From: Gongronella butleri
Lineage: Eukaryota > Mucoromycota > Mucoromycetes > Mucorales > Cunninghamellaceae
Direction of reading: 5' to 3'
Assembly (NCBI GenBank): GCA_025201375.1
Contig: JAIWZP010000054.1
Coordinates: forward strand, 124,001-188,000
Length of the DNA stretch: 64,000 bases
The notes beneath the pieces were generated by a model that did no database searches, was not told the origin of the DNA, and saw only the letters and a list, made by a program, of their open reading frames with translations. A program made the position numbers and the translations under genes. Below, piece after piece: positions 36,000 through 45,219 of this stretch; the stretch's first letter is position 1; each line of letters begins with the position of its first letter.

Positions 36000-36183
36000 C
36001 ACGTCGAGCAATCGTGTCATTCGGCTGTATCACGTGCAGTCACGCTTTGAAAATAATGTAAAGTGAGTGTCTCGCGGAACCGGCTTTTTCGTGACAGCTT
36101 GCTGCCTGATCTCTTGCGATATATATGAGAGAAACACGCGTCACGTCGTCCTCTCGCTGTGGAATCAATTTTGGGGACACTGC
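36000..36183 (+). repeat. Repeat family E, copy 2
   Basis: Partner of 35,165-35,352, with the same orientation and the same end point. Downstream sequence is not shared: copy 1 goes straight into the G/T tract, while copy 2 is followed by a different segment and a G/T tract only about 380 bp later. Confidence 0.8.
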
Positions 36184-36561
36184 GACGCGCTTTCTCCAAC
36201 TTGCCCCTTGCACGAAAATGAGACCTTTTTTCACAAAAATTGCAGTTTACGGGCAACTGGCCAAGCTGACCTCAGTCGCTGACACCATGGTCGTTTGTCT
36301 TTCTTGGTGCCCTACCACGGTTCAAAATGGGAGGGCATTTGGAGCACTTTGATTTTCCCAATTTTGCCACCCTGACTATACCCCAGGCAAAAATCGCCAT
36401 TTTCGAAATTTGTGTCTTGACACTCTGGGCATCGTAAACACTCGAGCAACGGTTCATTCGAAAGAGCTCGGTTTTCTGCATCAGAATGGGCCATTTTTCC
36501 TAAGAGCAAATGTAGATTTGTCTGGATTTTCTTTGTTTGCGCAATTTAACGATAGAAAAAG

Positions 36562-36765
36562 CGGGCTGGGTGTGGGTGGTGTGGGTGAGTGAGTGGTGCG
36601 GATGGGCAGGGTGTAGGTGGGCAGAGCGTGGGTGGGAAGAGCGTGAGGACAGAGCGTGGGTGGGCGTGGGCCAATGTGTAAAAAAAAAAGACGCGCCGTG
36701 ACGCGTGCATGTCGGTGTGGGTGGGCATGTTGTGTGGGTGAGTGGGTGAGTGTGAGGCGCGTCGC
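36562..36765 (+). repeat. G/T-rich simple-sequence tract interrupted by an A run
   Basis: GTGGGTG/GTGAGTG/GGGCAGAG-type units with many GGG triplets, broken by an A run at 36,680 and a GACGCGCCGTGACGCGTGC segment. Confidence 0.8.
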
Positions 36766-38038
36766 GCGCGTTGAAGGCGTTTTGGCATGATTTTTTTTTA
36801 CGAGGAGCCAGAAAAAAAAGGGCATGTGGGCATGTGGCGCAACTCTCTTGGTCTTTTTGCATTTTACAAAAAAAAAGTGTGTACAGTATCGTGCCATCCT
36901 GCCATGTCATGCGAGAGTACAGGTGGGCGCGGGGCCGGCGCGCGGGGGCAGACACGCGTCTACGTACAGTACAACAACAGACTTTAGACGCATTGTGCAC
37001 CACGCGCATTGTACGCGCATCTTGCACGCAAACACGCATAATGTCTGGTGGTGTTACACAACAGATGCTACACAGTCGCTTTAATATGTCCAACACTCCT
37101 TTTTCTTTAAAGACCTCTTTGCTTTCAACACTTTAAAGACCTCTTTCCTTCAAACGAGACGAAAATCTGCGCATTAAACACCTTCAGCGAACAGGCATAA
37201 AGGGCCGTAGGCCCGCCTGTGAGCTAGTAATTGAAAATCGGGTCCTCCAAATCGCACCAAAATCATTTACACACAAGAAGAAGAGCTTGTCAAAACCAAC
37301 AGAAATGGCAAAATGAGGACAGTTAGTCTGTTGGGTCGCGAGCAATGTGCGATTTTATATTAAATTTCAATCGCGAATTGCGCTTAAAACGCATCCATCG
37401 AGATGTGCCGACTCGTCCACCAGAAAGAAATGTCCTAAGTGCATGATTGTGATAGGGCGCGGACACGTGTAACTCGACGTTAGACGCGGTTTTTCACGCG
37501 TCCAAGTTTCCACGCAAACAGACTGCTTACATCAATACTGCCCAGAACTGGTATTTTTCAGTGATCATCAATACAGCTCCAATACATACGTTGAAATAAA
37601 CAACCATGAAAAAAAGCAGAAAACTTAACTGTGTGTGCAAACTCAAACGTGAACAAAACACACAGAACGGTATGGCACACCAAGGAAGCTCGGTTTCATG
37701 ATGGTCAATTAAAATTTCGTCGAATTTTTTTTGCATGTCCCTGTCCCATTGTCGCACAAGCCCTGGTTCACAGTTTTGGCCAATCTTTCACGGCCATTTC
37801 CTTTGCCAAACAAGCACAGCCCTTTAAGGAAATGGATGACGAAACAAGCGGGACCCAAGGCGATGTTTTTGGTTATTGGTGACGTTTTATAAACACTTGC
37901 TTGGTCTTGAATTTATAATATAATCTTAACGCTGCTTGATTTTTTCGTACTAATACGCGCTTTTTTTTTTTTTTTTTTTTTTGTCATACTGCATTTGTTT
38001 CTTTCCCATTCTCATTTATTCAATTGTTCAACCACAAC

Positions 38039-38948
38039 ATGCCTCAGACAATCGTTATTACCGGCACCAGCCGCGGTCTTGGTCTTGAATTTGTTCGTCA
38101 ACTCGCGGCCAAAGGGGAAAAGGTCATTGCTACTGCGCGCAACGTGGCGACGGCCAAACAGCTCGCCGCCTTCGTCGACAACAAGTCGGTCTATGCTGTT
38201 TCTCTCGACGTTGCCAGCCCCGAGTCTGTCAAAGTATAATCAAAGGAAAACAATTAGCGTGACCATCCTGTTTCTCACAAATTTCATCATTTTATAGACG
38301 GCATTTGCTGAGATTGAGCGCATTGCCCCGGAGGGCGTGGACATTTTGATCAACAATGCCGGCATCTCGGGCGATCGCGCAAAGTTTGACGAAGCGTAAT
38401 CAAAGAACAGAGAAAAGTCGAGAACTTGGCGTCTCATTGGGTCTTTCTTGTTTTGCATGATATCATAGACCGGTTGCGGATGTGATTGATGTGTTCAGCG
38501 CCAACGTTGGCGGCGTGCTGTCGGTGTCGCAAGCGGCCTTGCCGCTGCTGCGCAAGAAATCGACGCGTACCATCGTCAACATCTCCTCCGCTCTTGGATC
38601 TATCGAGCTAAACTTGTATGGTGGCGACGCCATTGCCTACAGCACCACTAAGGCGGCCCTCAACATGTTGACCAAGACGTGGTCATCGGGACTAAAGGAT
38701 GAAAACTTTACCATTGTTGCGTAAGTCGCACGCTAAACCGTGTCATGTGCACAGCGACCTTATTTCTTTTATTTCTTTATTTTTATCGCAGCGTTGAGCC
38801 TGGGTGGTCAAAAACGGATCTGGGCGGCGAAAATGCCCCTTTGGAAGTGCACGAGTCAGTGACAGGCATGCTCAATCAACTGTACAAGCTCGATCCTCTC
38901 AAGAATGGCACCTTCTTTGACTACAAGGGCGAAAAGGTCCCCTGGTGA
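38039..38948 (+). CDS. Short-chain dehydrogenase/reductase (SDR), C-factor/sniffer-like
   Basis: NAD(P)H-dependent cytosolic oxidoreductase. Four exons, about 243 residues. The Rossmann cofactor motif is TGTSRGLG (residues 8-15). NNAG is in exon 2, the catalytic Ser in NISSALGS, and the YSTTK catalytic Tyr/Lys in exon 3; VEPGWSKTDLGG follows in exon 4. This order is complete, so the gene should be functional. It resembles the carbonyl-reductase-like 'sniffer/C-factor' group with a short substrate loop; the substrate is unknown. Start ATG at 38,039 comes after a T-rich leader. Intron acceptors are ordinary; the third exon follows GATATCATAG. It stands alone between repeats. Confidence 0.92.
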
Positions 38949-39329
38949 ATGCTTGCTTGTGCTTACTTTGTTGGTACATTGTAAAATAATGATACCATAG
39001 TTTCTACACTGCAGTACAGTAAAAATATGACATCTGAAAAAAAGTGTCATGTCGATGACACGCGATATTTTGGTCAAAAGGTCATAAAGCAGGCTTGATT
39101 TGTCAAATCAGTATGTTTTTTGTCGTACTTTCATATCAATGTACATTTGCAATGCTGTTTTTCCAGCAGCCACCATCAATTGATGTGCACAGCCAAGAGG
39201 TTTTTCTAACAAAAAGGCCTTACAGGAATGCAAAGGCAATAAAATTTCAATTGCAATTTACCTACTCCAGACCCAGAGGATGAACCGCGCTTTGGAGAAC
39301 ACTCCTGTATCTACAAACGCGCCTGCTAC

Positions 39330-39960
39330 AGTAGTTCTCTTTCTAATGGTCCGAGTTTCGAAGCACTGCGGCCATTTTTCGATCGACGAGATACAGTAGC
39401 CTTGGAATGAAAAAACGAGCTATTTTGCATTTTTTCCACAACCAGTCAATGAACTCCTGATTTTTACTTGGTATTCATCGATAAATCATGGGTGGCTATC
39501 ACGGGGTTGAATGGCGTGGCGTTCTGAGGACCTAATGTTCATTGTTTTCAAATCTTCGACTGTAACCCTTGGAAAATTCGCAACTTTCGAAAATGGTGAC
39601 AGCGCGTCATCCAGAAGCCGCAATGCTTCGGCGGCGGGCTCATTTGAACGGGAGAGCTTGGCATCTTTGATTCAGGGAGCAAGTGACTAATTAATTGCAT
39701 AATTTTTATCAAACAATGGACAAACAGTAAAAAAATGCTCAAATTGGTATACTTTTAACCTCTGTCTTGTTGATCTTCATTCTTTTCCACATCATTGCGC
39801 CCAAGCAGAAGGTGCAATCAGTTACAGCAAGTTTGATGCGTGCCGACGCTACAGTAGCAATGCTCATCAAATATTCGAAAAGACAAAACACATCTATTCG
39901 AGATCTACCGGCGCTCCAATGACACGATCTTTGTCAATTCTGCACCAGGTGATCCTGGAC
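39330..39960 (+). repeat. Dispersed repeat family A, copy 3
   Basis: Same orientation as 18,140-18,960. Shared landmarks are CTGCGGCCA, GTTGAATGGCG, TTTTCAAATCTTCGACTGTAACCC, AATGCTC and the AGTGACACGATCTT-like string near its end (39,917-39,935). It carries three TACAGTA heptamers (39,327, 39,391, 39,849) that are not at the aligned places of copy 1. Confidence 0.75.
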
Positions 39961-40339
39961 ATCTCTGGCTTGATTGAAGGCTGCGTGTGTTACCTGTGAT
40001 TTGGCCGCTGATCGTTAATAAAATATCGCATTGTGTGTGTGTGTTTTTTTTTTTACTGTAAATGCAATGGACAATTTCATTGCGCTGCACAAAGTAACTC
40101 ATTGAAGTAGCTCAGATTCGAGAGGGCCCTGTTGTAATGCGAAACGCCCAGAGCGCAAATCAAACAAATTTCATTTCATCAAATGAACCCAATTTTTTAT
40201 GTATGTCTTTGTAATAAAAAAAAAAAAAGAGATGGAAGCGCGTATCGGTGGAAACAGCGGGATTTTTGACCAGCAATGGACTCGGATAGAGGGCAAGGGA
40301 AGAAAAAGCGTGGCGTGTGTTGAGGGAACGACGCGATAT

Positions 40340-41400
40340 TTAACCCGTGAAGATCTTGAAAATCAAATAAAGGATTGCGCCAATGAAACGGAAGGCGGCG
40401 AGACCAGCGACGCTCCAGAGCAAGGCACCCATGTAATAATTGACGCGGTCTGTCATAAACTGCTGCGACCACAGCTTGGAAGAGTTTGTAATGACCAGCA
40501 CAAGGACCCTAAAATGAAAAAAATTAGATTTTTCCATTTTTGTTCAATTTTCCTTTTTTTTGCTGTTGCCTTTCATGACTTACAAATTACAGAAGATCCA
40601 AGCCAACATCAACTTTGTACGGAAAGATTTGTAATAATCCTAAAAAAATGATTTTGAGTATCAAACAGAAGAAAAAAATAAAAAATCCCCCTTACCTCTT
40701 GCTTTGTCTTGGCGTCGCGGTGATTTTCCTCCTCCTTGACAACGCGTCGCAAGTCCGTGAGTGCTTCTTCGTATTGCTCGTTGAGATCCTTTTGTTCGGT
40801 GGGGAGATTAACCTCGACGGTGTGATTTCCGTCCTTGTCTTTTTTGGTTTTGACGACATTGAGGTCCGTGGCGTTACCACTGTCACCCTTGGTGCCCCAT
40901 GACACGTCGTGCGTGTTGCAGAACGCGTAGATGGTGATGAGATTAATGAAGCTTGCCGAGAGAAGCACGTATTGCAGCAGGCTTGTGAACATGTGCCAGG
41001 GATCCAAGAACATGATGCTCGCCAAAAAGTACATAACGTACGTGGAACAGACGGACACAAGGATGTTGCGGAATGTGGATTGCTTGAGGAGCGTGAGCAA
41101 GCTGCTTTGCGTATCCTTCCACTCTGTAAACACTGTGTGGATGCTGACGTATGTAATCCAACCAGTACAGAAGAGAAGCTGCCAATTAAAAAAGCGTGAG
41201 TGGTGCGGCATTCATCTTTTTTACGCGACTTACATAACCCATAATGAGCGAAAGCAAGATCACGATCAACGTGTAGGCGAATTTGAAGCCTTGAGGGCGA
41301 TTGCCCAGAGCAAGGACCTGTAAAAGAATAAAAAAGAGCTTTTGAGCCACTGGGTCGTGTCGCACCGCGCGCTGGTGGGCTTACAAATTGCACGACTAGT
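40340..41400 (-). pseudogene. 3' remnant of a chitin synthase gene, cut off at a repeat junction
   Basis: Five exons encode only the C-terminal membrane part of a class I-III chitin synthase: LVVQF|VLALGNRPQGFKFAYTL, then transmembrane helices ([46 protein letters not shown]), the family signature [16 protein letters not shown], the [11 protein letters not shown] segment, [14 protein letters not shown], and a final helix ending in LIFKIFTG (stop at 40,340). The glycosyltransferase domain with its QRRRW motif is absent. The 5'-most exon reads KLVVQF from the donor at 41,384 and then hits an in-frame TGA at about 41,403, exactly where sequence of repeat family A begins. The remaining splice sites and frame are intact, so the loss looks recent. 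Confidence 0.85.
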
Positions 41401-41865
41401 TTTCAAAAATGACGATTTTCCATCGATTTTCCAAGGGGTACAGTCACGAATTTTATGTAACCTGGCAAAACTTGGTTCCTCGGATCGCCATGCCATTCAC
41501 CCACATGGTAGAATGCGTCCGTTTGCCGATGAAAATGCCATAAAACCCCGGGCTCCATCGACTGTTCTCCTGTAAAATGCAATCTACTTCGTATTTTCGC
41601 CACAACAAGACAAACTCGACAAAGACTGGCCGCAGATTACCGAAACGCGGCTCACAAGAAAGAGCACGGGCTGTTGCGTAAGTGGCAATGATCACTTCAA
41701 AAAACGAGATCCAGGCAGAATTGACGCGAACAGGTTGTTTGCGGGATAAATTGGACGTGTGAAAAACCACGCCAGACTTTGATTTAAGCGCGTACGTTTC
41801 AAGTCGAATCCATACATCTCAAACTTCTTTTGCTAGTGAATGTGTCGATGCAGCTCCAAGGACGC
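41400..41865 (-). repeat. Dispersed repeat family A, copy 4, abutting the chitin synthase remnant
   Basis: Opposite orientation to copy 1. It shares GATTTTCC...GGGGTACAGTC, GAATGCGT...GATGAAAATGCCATAAAA, AAGAGCACGG and, at the far end, GAATCCATACA...TTGCTAGTGAA...GTCGATGC with copy 1 read in reverse. The other copies extend some tens of bases past the point where this one meets the chitin synthase exon, so the end here is a breakpoint and not the natural repeat end. Confidence 0.7.
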
Positions 41866-42224
41866 GTTCTTGCGTGCCATACGATTGGCGCGTCTATTGT
41901 CTCGACATCGTCATTTTTTTTTAAACCTGCGAATGGGCTGCATGTCGCTGGGCATGTTCATTGTGAATAGGCTGTATGCCTCTGCTGAGTGCGTTTATTG
42001 CGAGATAAAGATATGTGATTATGAATGGCTAGGCAAAACAGCCACAAAAAAAAAAAAAAAAAAGAAACGAGGTGCCACCCGTAAAAGTGCCGCCCATAAA
42101 AAACCGTGTTCCTTTATAATAATTTAAAGTGAGAACGGCGGGGCTTTGTTTCTCTTCTTCCCCTTTTTCTTTCTTTTCCCCTTTCTTTTATTTCAATTTG
42201 TCTCTCTTTAACAACAATTCGATA

Positions 42225-42298
42225 ATGTCCTCCACGAACGGCATGGACATCTCGATCCTTGGACGAGGGTGCACGGTGGCCATTGGGCAACAATACAG
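42225..42298 (+). pseudogene. Possible orphan first exon (MSSTNGMDISILGRG...)
   Basis: An ATG preceded by a pyrimidine-rich leader like those of the other genes here opens 24 codons, reaching GGCTVAIGQQYR-type sequence before a possible donor AG|GTGCGC. The stretch ILGRGCTVAIGQQY loosely recalls the first exon of SNTX/MACPF-associated proteins (LGR..LG.LYD..). No following exon was found: the next 280 bp are homopolymer-rich tandem units. Either a gene start cut off by local rearrangement or chance. Confidence 0.3.
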
Positions 42299-42339
42299 GT
42301 GCGCGCGCAAAAAAAAAAAAAAGAGCGAGTCGCAAAGCT

Positions 42340-42575
42340 CGTTTTTTTTTTTTTTGGCCGGATGCACGCCGCGCTTTTTTTTCGACGAGCACGATGGCGG
42401 TGCCCGGTGTGTGCAAAATGTCCGGGCTGATAGATTTTTTTTTTTGGTCGCGTGCACACCGCGTTTTTTTTTTTTTTTTTTTTTTTTTGGCCGGACGCAC
42501 GCCACGCTTTTTTTTTTTTTTTGACGAGCACGATGGCGGTGCCCGGTGCGTGCAAATTGCCCCGGCTGATAGAAT
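42340..42575 (+). repeat. Short tandem duplication with T runs
   Basis: Two copies, about 135 bp apart, of a unit reading GGCCGGAYGCACGCCRCGC, T run, GACGAGCACGATGGCGGTGC, CCGGTGYGTGCAAA, CCGGGCTGATAGA, with a partial copy (TGGTCGCGTGCACACCGCG) between them. It directly follows the orphan exon. Confidence 0.85.
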
Positions 42576-42819
42576 GAAATCTTTTCAGCGAGCGATGCGC
42601 AACTGGCTTCCTCTCTTCAGTTTTAGAACATGGGCTTAAAGGTCAATTATAAACATGCAATGAAGGATACAACGTGAAGGGATCGATGGAGACAAAAAAA
42701 AAAAAACCTCTCAACTCAACTCAAAAACCTACTTGGCATAGATGGTGCAAATTTGGAGTCTGTGCCGTGAAAACTGGCTCAATAAAAATTGTGGGTACCG
42801 CAAAGTTTTGTAAAATGTA

Positions 42820-43056
42820 TAATCGCGATCAAAGAATTTGATGAAAAAGTGGATTTTCTCTGCGAGTTTTAGCCATCCACCGATGAAACTTGTCTCATTC
42901 GATAGAGATTCAACAGATGCCTATGATACGAAACATTCTTAAATGTGCCATGGGTCGTTGTTCTCACTGCCGAGAAAATGGGAATTAAAAATATATCAAA
43001 TACTGTAATAATGTTTGATCGAATTTTGCAAGCGTACGTACAAAAATCATGCATCT
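42820..43056 (+). repeat. Dispersed repeat family C, copy 1
   Basis: Matches 61,995-62,217: GCGATCAAAGAATTTGATGAA, TTTTGGCCATCCA-like, TTCGATAGAGATT, ATTGCAAGCGTAC and CATGCATC. Copy 1 has extra TACTGTA and TACGTA strings relative to copy 2. Confidence 0.8.
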
Positions 43057-43169
43057 GGCAACAATACTGTAATACTCCTGAAGAAAGGGCATCGGAACAC
43101 GTCTATTATCATTTTAATTAGTCCCATACGTACAGTATTTACGCGTAAATACAGTAAATGTAGTAAAAT

Positions 43170-44430
43170 CAGCACCTTACTTTTTGTGTCGTACAACAAC
43201 TCATACTACGGCGACAACGGCCGAGCGCCCCGACACGCTAGTCACCTCAAAAGTGAATCCATGGCCAAACGCAGTAAAAGCGCTTGTGGTTTGAGGACAT
43301 CGCGTCGTGTCCACGCACAGCGAGTTAGCCTTCAGGAGAAGATGAGGAGTCGTTTTGATCCTGATTTGGCCCTTAATTTATAAAAAATGCATTTTCGCAG
43401 GACTGAGCGAAAAAACTTGGAATAATTGAAGTTCTCGGTCGAGTATCCACTGATCTAAATTTGGGGCCATACGGTCAGGCAGGCTCATCGGGAGAAACGC
43501 GTAAAATAAATATTGTTTGGCGCTGGTTTTCAGTTTTCACTACTAGCAAACACAAATCTCGAGCTTTCACGGGACTGAGTTACCCGATTCGCGAAAAAAA
43601 GTAACACCGTTGGAGAATTGGGTCTACCGTCAACTGGTCCAAATTTGGAACCAGATGACTAAGTTTCTGAGAAAGCGACAGTTTCATAGGCGTAAAGGGG
43701 TAAAATCACCAACATTTGGTCTCGTACCGCGTCAACGGCTGAACGCCCCGACACGTGACACCCCTCAAATGAACCAGCGACGAAACGCGGTAAAAGCGCT
43801 TGTTCTTTGGGGATATCGCTTCAAGTTTTCGGCGAGTTAGCCTTCAGGGATCGTTTTGATCCTAATTTGGCCCTGAGTTTATGAAAAATACATTTTCTCA
43901 GGACTGAATGACCCGATTTACGAAAAAACTTGGAATCATCGACGTTTTGCGTCGAGTATCCGCTGGTTCGAATTTGAAGCCAGATAGTCAGACTCATCGG
44001 GAGGAACGCGTAAAATATTATTTGGCGCTTGGTTTCACTAGCAAACACGAATCTCTAGATTTCTCGCTACTGAGTGATCCGATTAGCGAACAAAATTAAC
44101 ACCGTTGGAAAATTGGGTCTACTAATAACTTGTCCAAATTTGGGACGAAATGAGCAAGTTTCTGAGGAAGCGCGAGTTCATAAGCGTAAAGGGGGTAATA
44201 TCAGCAGTATTTTGTCTCGTACCGTGGCAACGGCTAAGCGCCCCGACACGTGAGACATCCTAAATGAACCAGCGACAAAACGCGGTGAAAGCGCTTGTTG
44301 TTTGGGTATATCGCTTCAAGTTCTCGGCGAGTTAGCCTTCAGGGTTCGTTTTGACCCTGATTTGGCCCTGATTTTACGCAAAATGCATTTTCTCAGGACT
44401 GAGTGATCCGATGTCTGGAAAAACTTGACA
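43170..44430 (+). repeat. Tandem array of three about 500-bp units
   Basis: The core CAACGGCTRARCGCCCCGAC recurs at about 43,213, 43,731 and 44,226 (spacing about 518 and 495 bp). Each is followed by AACGCGGTAAAAGCGCTTGT, CGGCGAGTTAGCCTTCAGG, TTTGATCCTGATTTGGCCCT and GCATTTTCTCAGGACTGAGTG. Units are diverged by substitutions and small indels. No open frame is conserved across the units. Confidence 0.88.
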
Positions 44431-44881
44431 TCGTCAGATTTTTGTGCTCAAAATTCTCTAGCTCAAATATTGGTCTCGATGAACAAGATCCGGAGGAGTG
44501 CCCTGCAAAAACGAGGTAAGGTCTATTCCATTCTGGTAGCGTATTCTACAAAAGGTGTTTCATTGGGCGCGCAATCAATTGGAATATGACGTGTGAGCGT
44601 GTCTCTTTTGAATGGTGCCAGTTGTTTCCCCATTATCTATGAAAAATTTTGGAGTAAGTGCTGAATTTGTGAAATTAAAGACATTTTGCTTGGATTCATC
44701 TGTAGACAACCTCTGGTGAAGGCTCGCAGCAGTAGATGAACGCGGAGAAAGCGCAGCGTGTATTTCAATATCCGACCAGGAGGATAAAAGGGCGATTCCT
44801 GCGTTTTTTTTTCTTTCTTTGTCCCTTTGACCTTTTTTTTCTTTTTTCGTTCTTTTTCCACAACCCTGTCCCCGTTTGTTC

Positions 44882-45184
44882 ATGTCGTCACCCAAAGAGA
44901 TACTTATTGGTCCTGCAGACGGCACGATCAAGGAAATGCTGTCTCAGGCGAACCCGATCGACGTGATTCAAAAGATACAGCGCGACTATGGGCTGGAGGT
45001 GCGTGGGATGGACGTGCCGTACGCTCTGCTCGATCTGTGTGGCTACACGCGCTTCGAGATCCACCTTGCGTACCTGGACGCGCTCAACAAAACCATTGTC
45101 GCCAAGATCAAAAGCGCGTCGTTCCAGCTAGCAGAGTAAAACGCGGGCTTTGCTTCAAGCGCACACACAAAATGCGCTGCTAAT

Positions 45185-45219
<35 letters not shown>

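Larger units (their letters stand above)
34625..38038. other. Repeat-rich intergenic region
   Basis: No gene recognised. It holds a dense cluster of TACTGTA/TACAGTA heptamers at 34,670-34,775 (several overlapping), two copies of repeat family E, two G/T-rich simple-sequence tracts that directly follow or lie near them, and a fragment resembling repeat family A at about 36,260-36,410 and 37,440-37,500. A T run at 37,962-37,982 precedes the SDR gene. Confidence 0.65.

Noticed and set aside
35352..36765. Telomere-like repeats from the GGGTG-rich tracts
   Set aside because: Units are irregular GTGGGTG/GTGAGTG and not TTAGGG-like, they are internal, and they are flanked by ordinary repeats.
41400..44881. 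Searched for the missing 5' part of chitin synthase (glycosyltransferase domain) upstream of the remnant
   Set aside because: No QRRRW, EDR or other catalytic motif was found in any frame. The interval is repeats and low-complexity DNA.
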